A stretch of 5,144 nt of DNA from Chloroflexota bacterium (GTDB lineage Bacteria; Chloroflexota; Anaerolineae; Anaerolineales; Villigracilaceae): assembly GCA_026389975.1 (NCBI GenBank), contig JAPLGV010000225.1, positions 1 to 5,144 of the forward strand, written 5' to 3'. The notes beneath the pieces were generated by a model. It worked only from the letters and a program-made list of their open reading frames with translations, had not been told where the DNA came from and ran no database searches. Position numbers and translations under genes: made by a program. Below, one piece after another: positions 1-4,424 of the stretch (position 1 is its first letter; each line of letters starts with the position of its first letter).

Positions 1-45
1 GAGGATGGTGCAGCCCCGGCCGAAAACGAGGATATCCCGTTCTAA
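1..45 (+). CDS. ssb: single-stranded DNA-binding protein, C-terminal end only
   Basis: Frame 1 is open from the window edge to a TAA at 43-45 and reads EDGAAPAENEDIPF. The ending EDIPF, an acidic stretch closed by I-P-F, is the classical C-terminal tip of bacterial SSB. In that family the tip is the docking site for replication and repair partners, while the OB-fold that binds single-stranded DNA lies at the N-terminus, here outside the window. The preceding Ala/Pro/Glu-rich residues fit the low-complexity SSB linker. Only 14 codons are visible, so the call rests on this tip. The next gene starts 18 nt downstream on the same strand, suggesting co-transcription. Confidence 0.72.
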   Translation, partial: EDGAAPAENEDIPF

Positions 46-63
46 TCCGAAAGCGAGGCTGAA

Positions 64-417
64 GTGGCACTCCCATCTCCCAAACCACAGACCGCTTTCC
101 AGATCGAAATACCGCCGGACCTGCATCCGGTCTACGCCAACTTGGCGCGCATCGCTCACGCCCCGGCGGAGTTCGTATTGGATTTTGCGCGGCTCCTGCC
201 CGGCGATACCAAAGCGACCGTGACCGCCCGCGTGGTCATGTCGCCAGTAGCGCTGAAGTTATTTGCCCAGGCGCTCAACGAAAACCTGGCGCGCTATGAG
301 GCCGCCTTTGGAATCATCAATTTTCCCATTGGCGGCCCGAATCTAGCGGATTCGCTCTTCAAACCCTTTCACCCGCCGGAACCGCCTAAAGAACCACCTC
401 AAGAACCGAAAAAGTAA
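64..417 (+). CDS. DUF3467 family protein
   Basis: A 117-residue protein with a GTG start at 64, preceded by a weak AGCGAGG ribosome-binding site and lying 18 nt after the ssb stop codon. The pattern fits DUF3467: a VYAN motif (residues 23-26), a H-A-P-x-E-F-x-L-D-F segment (about 32-41), ARVVMSP (55-61) and a helix ending in LNENLARYEAAFGII (71-85). The family has no established biochemical function, and no catalytic motif is evident here. The tail (about 101-117) is rich in Pro, Glu and Lys and probably disordered. There is no signal peptide or membrane segment, so it should be cytoplasmic. Its position directly behind ssb hints at a role near DNA replication or repair, but that is inference. 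Length is normal for the family. Confidence 0.82.
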   Translation: MALPSPKPQTAFQIEIPPDLHPVYANLARIAHAPAEFVLDFARLLPGDTKATVTARVVMSPVALKLFAQALNENLARYEAAFGIINFPIGGPNLADSLFKPFHPPEPPKEPPQEPKK

Positions 418-424
418 CCGAAAC

Positions 425-454
425 GGACGCGGACATCAACATTCGTCCGCGTCC
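425..454 (+). terminator. perfect 10-bp stem-loop between DUF3467 and translin genes
   Basis: GGACGCGGAC (425-434) and GTCCGCGTCC (445-454) are exact reverse complements separated by a 10-nt loop. The hairpin lies 7 nt after the DUF3467 stop codon and 21 nt before the translin-family start. Only TATCATGTAT follows, with no run of T, so it is a weak candidate for an intrinsic terminator. It could instead be an mRNA-stabilising or processing hairpin. Confidence 0.5.
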
Positions 455-475
455 TATCATGTATAGGAAAAATCC

Positions 476-1162
476 ATGCAAAAACTCGAAAAGATCGCCG
501 AACAAATCCGCCAAACATTCGATGCGCAGACCGCCACGCGCGACAAAGCCCTGGGGCAGGCACGGGCGCTTACACGCGCCTGCGCCCTGTCCATCCGCGC
601 CGTCCACCGCAACGAAACGGACGTAATGCAGGCCCACCTGGATGAAGCCCGTCAACTTGCCGACGCCCTGCACACCGACCTGGCTGATTATCCCGCGTTC
701 TATTTTGCCGGGTACACGCAGGATTCCCTGAAAGAATTTGCCGAGGCCAGCATCACCTGCGCCCTCATCCGCCATCAAGCCCTGCCCACGCCCGAAGAAC
801 TCAACCTGCCGCCCAATACTTACCTAAACGGGCTGGCCGAGTCGGTGGGCGAAATGCGCCGCCGCTGTCTGGATATGCTCCGCCAGGATGACTCCGCTGA
901 AGCCGAACGTCTGCTTGGTCACATGGACGACATCTTTGCCATCCTGGTGACAATGGACTATCCCGACGCCATCACCAACGGACTGCGCCGCCAGACTGAC
1001 GTTATCCGCGCCATCCTCGAACGCACCCGCGGCGATGTGACCTTCAGCCTGCGCGGCGAAAAACTGGAACGCTCCCTCTCCCGCCTGAGCGGGCAGTTAC
1101 CCGGGTCCGAGTCGCTGCTGGAGAGCGCGCGGCTCCCCCTGCCACCTGAAGAAAAGGTGTAG
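476..1162 (+). CDS. translin/TRAX-family protein
   Basis: A 228-residue, largely helical, cytoplasmic protein. The ATG at 476 has AGGAAA at 465-470 in front of it. The pattern fits the translin family (translin and TRAX, single-stranded RNA/DNA-binding and ribonuclease proteins; prokaryotic members occur mainly in archaea and some bacteria). Visible features are an Arg/His-rich N-terminal helical region (about 20-65), SLKEFAEASI (84-93), YLNGLAESVGEMRRR (116-130), a DYP segment (161-163) and LRRQTDVIRAILERTRGD (170-187). By analogy with TRAX, E87 and E90 occupy the positions of two catalytic glutamates in its E-Y-x-E motif. E122 stands where TRAX has the catalytic aspartate of GVADLTGE, a conservative change. 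The C-terminus (about 195-228) is a divergent tail. Whether it cleaves or only binds nucleic acid cannot be told from sequence. The DNPH1-like gene follows 46 nt later. Confidence 0.8.
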   Translation: MQKLEKIAEQIRQTFDAQTATRDKALGQARALTRACALSIRAVHRNETDVMQAHLDEARQLADALHTDLADYPAFYFAGYTQDSLKEFAEASITCALIRHQALPTPEELNLPPNTYLNGLAESVGEMRRRCLDMLRQDDSAEAERLLGHMDDIFAILVTMDYPDAITNGLRRQTDVIRAILERTRGDVTFSLRGEKLERSLSRLSGQLPGSESLLESARLPLPPEEKV

Positions 1163-1167
1163 CCCGC

Positions 1168-1212
1168 ATGCCCCAATCCGACCTGCTTGCCAGTCTCTCC
1201 GAGAAACGATGA
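1168..1212 (+). CDS. 14-codon mini-ORF overlapping the next gene by ATGA
   Basis: ATG at 1168 opens the frame MPQSDLLASLSEKR, which stops with the TGA at 1210-1212. That stop overlaps the ATG (1209-1211) of the following hydrolase gene as ATGA. AAAGGTG lies at 1153-1159, about 8 nt upstream, a better ribosome-binding site than anything directly in front of the hydrolase start. It could be a leader peptide that couples translation, or a chance ORF. No homology is recognised. Confidence 0.35.
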   Translation: MPQSDLLASLSEKR

Positions 1213-1634
1213 ACATCTACTTCGCCTGTTCCATTACAGGCGGACGGGACTTTGAATCTATCTATCGTGCCATCACCACCGCCTTGTTGTCCGATGGTCA
1301 CGAGGTCCCAACCGCACACCTGGCCGATTCGAGAGTGAAAGCGTTCGAAGGGCAGGTACCCGCGCGCGAAATCTACGAGCGAGATACGGCCTGGATCCGC
1401 ACCTGTGAGGCGCTGGTGGCTGAAGTCAGCACACCCTCGCACGGAGTCGGGTACGAGGTCGCATACGCGCTGAGTCTCGGCAAGCCGGTCCTGTGCGTTT
1501 ATCGTGAGGGGCAGCCCATCTCGAAGATGTTGACCGGGAACTCGAAACCGACTATTGCTGTAAAAAGCTATCGCGACTCTGAAGAGGCCATTGCAGTAAT
1601 CCGTTCTTTCCTGCATAGTCAGAGCCAATTGTGA
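1209..1634 (+). CDS. 2'-deoxynucleoside 5'-phosphate N-hydrolase (DNPH1/Rcl-like)
   Basis: A 141-residue single-domain protein of the nucleoside 2-deoxyribosyltransferase superfamily. Rcl/DNPH1 enzymes hydrolyse the N-glycosidic bond of deoxynucleoside monophosphates to give a free base and deoxyribose 5-phosphate. The family layout is clear: N-terminal strand and phosphate loop NIYFACSITGGRD (2-14), ERDTAWIRTCEALVAEVS (57-74), the active-site block PSHGVGYE (76-83), then ALSLGKPVLCVYR (87-99). E83 fits the catalytic glutamate (E93 in rat Rcl), D59 matches D69, S77 matches S87, S105 is close to the S117 position and Y4 matches Y13. The D59-S77 and S77-E83 spacings equal those in the rat enzyme. 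Members acting on free nucleosides (transferases) are the alternative. A nucleotide-salvage or pool-cleaning role is likely. The ATG overlaps the stop of the upstream mini-ORF, suggesting coupled translation. Confidence 0.85.
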   Translation: MNIYFACSITGGRDFESIYRAITTALLSDGHEVPTAHLADSRVKAFEGQVPAREIYERDTAWIRTCEALVAEVSTPSHGVGYEVAYALSLGKPVLCVYREGQPISKMLTGNSKPTIAVKSYRDSEEAIAVIRSFLHSQSQL

Positions 1635-1699
1635 AGTTAATCACGAATTATGCATGACTTTCCACTCTAGCCCCTGTCAGACAAGTGTACTATGATAGT

Positions 1700-1730
1700 G
1701 GTTGGAGACGGAAGCATAACACCTCCAATC
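1700..1730 (+). other. stem-loop upstream of the terminator, with alternative pairing
   Basis: GGTTGGAG (1700-1707) pairs with CTCCAATC (1723-1730): eight pairs including one G-T. The overlapping GGAGAC (1704-1709) can instead pair with GTCTCC (1741-1746). The two pairings are mutually exclusive, as in attenuators and some small RNAs. A TATGAT box at 1691-1696 could be a -10 element, but no fitting -35 box is seen. Confidence 0.4.
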
Positions 1731-1759
1731 TTGTTTATCTGTCTCCTCCTTTGGCGAAC

Positions 1760-1796
1760 GCCTCCGCAGATAGCTCCATCTGCGGAGGCTATTTTT
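1760..1796 (+). terminator. rho-independent terminator
   Basis: GCCTCCGCAGAT (1760-1771) and ATCTGCGGAGGC (1778-1789) form a perfect 12-bp G+C-rich stem with a 6-nt loop. A T tract follows on the + strand (1792-1796). It would end either the transcript of the hydrolase gene, which stops about 125 nt upstream, or a short independent RNA starting near 1700. Confidence 0.88.
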
Positions 1797-1808
1797 ACTG
1801 CTTCTTGC

Positions 1809-1986
1809 ATAAATGAGTCTACTGCAAAAAGGTCTTTAACACGAAGGACACGAAGTACACAAAGTATAAGTGATAAAGGCTTTTCCTTCGTGCCGATAAA
1901 GGCTTTTCCTTCGTGCCCACCTGCCCCCGGTATTTGGGGGTTCGTGACCTTTGTGTTTAGATGGTTTTTGCAGTAGAGTCATAAAT
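1809..1986. mobile_element. MITE-like non-coding element with terminal inverted repeats and target duplication
   Basis: The ends at 1815-1854 and 1941-1980 are imperfect inverted repeats of about 40 bp. They include the perfect 13-bp core TCTACTGCAAAAA (1818-1830) and its complement TTTTTGCAGTAGA (1965-1977). The element (about 1815-1980, 166 bp) is flanked by direct ATAAAT repeats (1809-1814 and 1981-1986), which look like a target-site duplication. C1808 and C1980 extend this to CATAAAT if one base is assigned differently. Inside are ACACGAAGGACACGAAG-type repeats, a 23-bp tandem duplication and a CCCCC/GGGGG hairpin (1924-1940). It encodes no transposase, so any movement would need one supplied in trans. 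Confidence 0.7.
1872..1917. repeat. perfect 23-bp tandem duplication inside the MITE-like element
   Basis: Positions 1872-1894 are repeated exactly at 1895-1917. Each unit begins GATAAAGG and ends CTTCGTGCC, and carries the TTCGTG motif typical of the rest of the element. The exact identity suggests a recent duplication. Confidence 0.85.
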
Positions 1987-2107
1987 CTATGAATTTTCTT
2001 GTATCAAATTGCTTAAAAAAACACGAGATTTTACTGCTCTTGTAAAATTCCGGGAACTTTGAAGGATCGAAATACATGCAATTACAGTAATTTAGGTTCA
2101 CATATTT

Positions 2108-2164
2108 ACGTGGTAGTCCCGGTTCCAGCACGGGACGTGGTAGTCCCGGTTCCAGCACGGGACG
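2108..2164. repeat. 27-bp tandem repeat, two perfect copies, each with a hairpin
   Basis: Positions 2108-2134 are repeated exactly at 2135-2161, and a third partial copy (ACG) follows. Each unit can fold through GTCCCG and CGGGAC around a 9-nt loop; the closing bases come from the next copy. It lies just past the kinase terminator. The function is unknown; it may be a small dispersed palindromic repeat family. Confidence 0.85.
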
Positions 2165-2178
2165 CAGTACCCTGTAAC

Positions 2179-2213
2179 AAAAAAAACGCAGAGACTGAAC
2201 GCTGTGCGTTTTT
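2179..2213 (-). terminator. rho-independent terminator of the histidine kinase gene
   Basis: On the minus strand, AAAAACGCA (complement of 2205-2213) pairs with TGCGTTTTT (complement of 2182-2190) in a 9-bp stem. An inner AG/CT pairing extends it. A run of eight T follows (complement of A2179-A2186). It lies 17 nt downstream of the kinase stop codon. The + strand also shows TTTTTGATTT after the stem, so the site may work in both directions. Confidence 0.85.
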
Positions 2214-2229
2214 GATTTGAGAAGCGCTT

Positions 2230-3120
2230 CTAGGCCGGTTGCGCGACTGCCTGCTTATAGAGAGGTAAAACCACCGTAAAAGCTGACCCCTGCCCGAGCA
2301 GGGATTCAACCCAGATGCGGCCCTGATGGTTTTCTACAATGGATTTGACAATCGACAGGCCCAGCCCGGAGCCCCCCACCCCTTTGGGAACATTGCTGGC
2401 ACGATAGAATTTCTCGAAAATATGCAGTTGGTCGGCAGGTGGAATGCCGGGACCAGTGTCCGAGATGCGCAAAATGACTTGATCGTTTTGCGCTTCCACG
2501 TCAATGGTAATTTCGCCGCCTTCCGGAGTGTATTTAATGGCATTCCCAATCAGGTTATCCAGCATCTGGCGCAAGCGAATCGGGTTGCCGCGCATCTGGG
2601 GAATATCCATCGGCAGATTGAGATGAAGATTCATTTTTTTATCTGAAATCTGGCCGCCGAGGGTTTCCAGCGTATCGCGGACAATCCCCTCCAGAGGTAC
2701 CACTTCCTTCTGGGTATCAAATCCGGCTTCGATCCGGCCCAGTTCAAGCAGGTCATTGACCAGCGAAGTGATGCTCTGCACACTGTTCTGGACACGACGG
2801 ATAAATTCGCGCTGTTGATCATTGACCGGGCCAACCCGGTCAAGCAAATCCACATAGCCGAGGATGGCTGTCAGCGGGGAACGCAAATCGTGGGAGACGG
2901 TATGAACAAATTCGTTCTTCAAGCGGTCTATTTGCTTGAGATAGGTAATATCCTGCATGGTAATCGCCACACCAATCCGCGGGATGGGTGTGCATTGAGC
3001 CGAAAGGACACGCCCATCTTCAAAAGTGATTTCATTTTGAGGCAGGGGGTTATTAATGTCGCTCAAAAGGATTTTTAAATCCGGATGAGGCAGCACTTCG
3101 CTGACCGGTTTTCCTTTCAC
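2230..3120 (-). CDS. sensor histidine kinase, 5'-truncated (PAS remnant, HisKA, HATPase_c)
   Basis: Cytoplasmic kinase part of a two-component system. It autophosphorylates a histidine and passes the phosphate to a response regulator, which is not in this window. From the GTG at 3120 the protein has 296 residues. Residues 1-58 are the end of a PAS domain (GKPVSEVL, closing with VAITMQDIT). HisKA follows with H box FVHTVSHDLRSPL and phosphoacceptor H77. HATPase_c shows N box NLIGNAIKYTPEGG (N189, N193), G1 DTGPGIP (221-227), F box FEKFYR (235-240) and G2 GVGGSGLGLSIVKS (247-260). All catalytic motifs are intact. Kinase-like sequence continues upstream of the GTG in frame (PAARKAFGLWQDDAV, codons about 3121-3162). 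It then becomes unrelated and reaches a stop at 3232-3234, so the gene has lost its 5' end. AGGA lies 7 nt before the GTG, so a shortened protein could still be made, but without a complete sensor. It ends just before the terminator at 2179-2213. Confidence 0.85.
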   Translation of the reverse strand: MKGKPVSEVLPHPDLKILLSDINNPLPQNEITFEDGRVLSAQCTPIPRIGVAITMQDITYLKQIDRLKNEFVHTVSHDLRSPLTAILGYVDLLDRVGPVNDQQREFIRRVQNSVQSITSLVNDLLELGRIEAGFDTQKEVVPLEGIVRDTLETLGGQISDKKMNLHLNLPMDIPQMRGNPIRLRQMLDNLIGNAIKYTPEGGEITIDVEAQNDQVILRISDTGPGIPPADQLHIFEKFYRASNVPKGVGGSGLGLSIVKSIVENHQGRIWVESLLGQGSAFTVVLPLYKQAVAQPA

Positions 3121-3164
3121 CGCGTCATCCTGCCAGAGACCGAAAGCCTTGCGCGCCGCTGGAT

Positions 3165-3245
3165 AGCCTGGAAACCGCTGCCAGGAAATGGGTCGACAAT
3201 CCCGGCGCGAAAACCAATTTCCTGGAACAACTCAAGGTGGCGTAA
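3165..3245 (+). pseudogene. 3' remnant of an unrecognised gene
   Basis: The frame ending at TAA 3243-3245 reads a plausible, hydrophilic protein C-terminus (ETAARKWVDNPGAKTNF, then LEQLKVA). The TAA is immediately followed by the ATG of the next gene, and the AAGGTGG ribosome-binding site of that gene lies within it, as in a tight operon. Upstream of about 3165 the DNA belongs to the truncated kinase on the other strand, so this gene lacks its 5' part. No family is recognised. Linkage to a helicase loader suggests a phage or plasmid replication protein, by context only. Confidence 0.45.
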
Positions 3246-3851
3246 ATGGCGAATCGAAATGACATCAAAAAAATAATGGCGTACATGGGGATGTGTTTCA
3301 CAAACTATCACCCCATCCTGGAAGGCGAGATCAATGCCGTGGATGTGCTTTTGGACCTGCTGTGGGACATGGACGTTGAAATGCTCCAGACGGCTGTAAA
3401 AGCCTGTTGCACCGAGGCGGGGCGGGCTTTCGCCCCCTCCGCAGGCGAGATCCGGGGTGCGGCGTCTAACCTGATCGCCAGGGCATCCGGTCTGCCCACC
3501 GCCGCCGAAGCCTGGGGCGCGGTGATGGATAGTTTCAGACGAACCAGTTTCAACAAACCCGAATTGTTGGATCACCCGCTGTTGATCGAGGCAATCCGCT
3601 GCATGGGAGGGTTGGAGCTGATCGGGATGAGCGAAAATAACATGGCAGACCGGGCGCACTTCCTGAAGATCTTTGAGCAGTTGCGGGAACGGGTGATTCG
3701 GGAGACGTTGGAACTCCCCGCCATTACCGAGTACATCGAGAGCAAGCGCCTGATTGATGGGCAGGTCAAGGCGCTGGCAGCCAGGATGGGAAGGCAGGTG
3801 GTACTGATTGAGGATAGATCCCGTGAAAACGAGATGCAGCCAGCGCGTTAG
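3246..3851 (+). CDS. putative replicative helicase loader/inhibitor (phage G40P-type)
   Basis: A 201-residue protein. The ATG at 3246 directly follows a TAA, with AAGGTGG at 3234-3240. The layout resembles the family 'loader and inhibitor of phage G40P' and related phage helicase loaders, which bind the hexameric replicative helicase and deliver it to DNA. It has a helical N-terminal domain with repeated Leu/Trp/Asp (about 31-50), FAPSAGEIR (62-70; compare the F-P-P-S-I-x-E-I signature of such proteins), TAAEAWGAV (85-93), DHPLLIEAIRCMGG (109-122) and a helix ADRAHFLKIFEQLRER (134-149). The C-terminal tail (about 160-201) is variable. No Walker motif is present, consistent with G40P-type and not DnaC/DnaI-type AAA+ loaders. 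No helicase gene follows here. It overlaps the next small gene by 29 nt. The identification is by pattern only. Confidence 0.68.
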   Translation: MANRNDIKKIMAYMGMCFTNYHPILEGEINAVDVLLDLLWDMDVEMLQTAVKACCTEAGRAFAPSAGEIRGAASNLIARASGLPTAAEAWGAVMDSFRRTSFNKPELLDHPLLIEAIRCMGGLELIGMSENNMADRAHFLKIFEQLRERVIRETLELPAITEYIESKRLIDGQVKALAARMGRQVVLIEDRSRENEMQPAR

Positions 3852-4014
3852 ATGGACTAATCCGGGAGTCAGGTCCCTGAAAAAAGTGGTCAAGGTGGAA
3901 TATCCGGATTGCGTGAAGATCGACACGATGACCAGGGCTGAATACCACCGCTGGCAGGCGTCCGACTGGCCGCCTGGCACGCGGGTTTGGATCAATGGGG
4001 TGCGGGTGAGATGA
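3823..4014 (+). CDS. small basic hypothetical protein
   Basis: The proposed GTG at 3823 gives 63 residues (MKTRCSQRVRW to WINGVRVR). GAGGA at 3810-3814 is a good ribosome-binding site for it. A TTG at 3808 in the same frame is possible but has a worse site. The gene overlaps the helicase-loader gene by 29 nt and ends in ATGA shared with the next start, as in compact phage operons. The protein is basic and Trp-rich, with a WQASDWPPGTRVWING stretch near the C-terminus. No family is recognised, and no signal or membrane segment is seen. Confidence 0.5.
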   Translation: MKTRCSQRVRWTNPGVRSLKKVVKVEYPDCVKIDTMTRAEYHRWQASDWPPGTRVWINGVRVR

Positions 4015-4424
4015 ATCTGTTTGAGTGGGTGCGGCGGTTGCTGGAGTTGGCGTCTTCGGCGACACGTCCCACGGGGATGCTTCGCAAGGTCTCCGAAACA
4101 GCCGCCCCGCGGGGGTGCTCCGCAAATGGCGGCTTGTCCCACGGGGATACCCTTCACCCTTTGGGTACTGCGCGGGTACGATGTGCTTCGCAAACGCCGC
4201 CTCGGCTAGAAACAGCGGGTGAATCCCCCGGAATAAACGGTGTTGGGGAAGACTCGCGGGCGTTGCCGAGTTCGCCGGTGGAGGCGATGCTGCATCCGGA
4301 TGGGCGCGTATTTGCGGCGGTGACCGGGGGGAGGATTCCGGGGCTGTCGCAGTACCGGACGGTGATCGAGGTGGTGCGTTTTCTGCGGGGGAGGGAGCGA
4401 ATGGAACTGTCCTTCAGTTGTTGA
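4011..4424 (+). CDS. hypothetical protein interrupted by palindromic repeats and fused at its 3' end
   Basis: ATG at 4011 overlaps the preceding stop as ATGA and gives 137 residues. The N-terminus (MNLFEWVRRLLELASSA) and the segment HPDGRVFAAVTGGRIPGLSQ (about 96-115) look like ordinary protein. Residues about 18-64 are encoded by a repeat cluster (4062-4205) and are low in recognisable protein character, suggesting in-frame insertion of repeat DNA. The last residues (about MELSFSC) come from DNA that, on the other strand, encodes the metallopeptidase, so the original C-terminus is probably lost. An alternative is a new gene start at ATG 4401, preceded by GGGAGGGA. Function unknown. Confidence 0.45.
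   Translation: MNLFEWVRRLLELASSATRPTGMLRKVSETAAPRGCSANGGLSHGDTLHPLGTARVRCASQTPPRLETAGESPGINGVGEDSRALPSSPVEAMLHPDGRVFAAVTGGRIPGLSQYRTVIEVVRFLRGRERMELSFSC
4062..4205. repeat. cluster of short palindromic repeats inside a coding region
   Basis: TGCTTCGCAA or TGCTCCGCAA occurs three times (4078-4087, 4116-4125, 4184-4193). GTCCCACGGGGAT occurs twice, exactly, 70 bp apart (4066-4078 and 4136-4148). GCCGCC (4101-4106) can pair with GGCGGC (4128-4133), and GCCGCC recurs at 4196-4201. CCCCGCGGGG and TACCC/GGGTA palindromes are also present. The whole reads through in frame. This looks like a mosaic of REP- or RPE-like units inserted into the gene. Confidence 0.6.

Larger units (their letters stand above)
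1635..2229. other. intergenic region without a credible protein gene
   Basis: An open frame at 1692-1976 exists but runs through an intrinsic terminator and a MITE-like repeat, so it is judged spurious. The region holds a hairpin plus terminator (1700-1796), a palindromic element (1809-1986), a hairpin tandem repeat (2108-2164) and the kinase terminator (2179-2213). The stretches 1635-1690 and 1987-2107 are A+T-richer than their surroundings, and I see nothing specific in them. Confidence 0.7.

Noticed and set aside
386..778. 130-codon minus-strand open frame opposite the translin-family gene
   Set aside because: No family pattern, and it overlaps two real + strand genes and their hairpin.
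1044..1628. 194-codon minus-strand open frame opposite the DNPH1-like gene
   Set aside because: Antisense shadow of the translin-family and hydrolase genes, both of which have clear family motifs.
1692..1976. 94-codon + strand open frame after the DNPH1-like gene
   Set aside because: It runs through a perfect intrinsic terminator and most of a MITE-like element with internal tandem repeats, and its translation has no protein-like pattern.
2051..2080. GGGAACTTT resembling an ECF-sigma -35 box
   Set aside because: No matching -10 element at the usual distance, and no + strand gene downstream.
1809..2164. Repeats considered as a CRISPR array
   Set aside because: Only two adjacent copies of each unit with no variable spacers between them, and no cas genes. 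They are tandem and inverted repeats.
3117..4193. Long 358-codon minus-strand open frame opposite the helicase-loader gene
   Set aside because: It is rich in Pro, His and Gln without any domain pattern, and is the antisense shadow of three + strand genes that have ribosome-binding sites and tight overlaps.
4011..4222. Alternative short + strand frames (4021-4209 and 4025-4222)
   Set aside because: They are other-frame readings of the palindromic repeat cluster. The ATGA-coupled frame from 4011 is the better-supported one.
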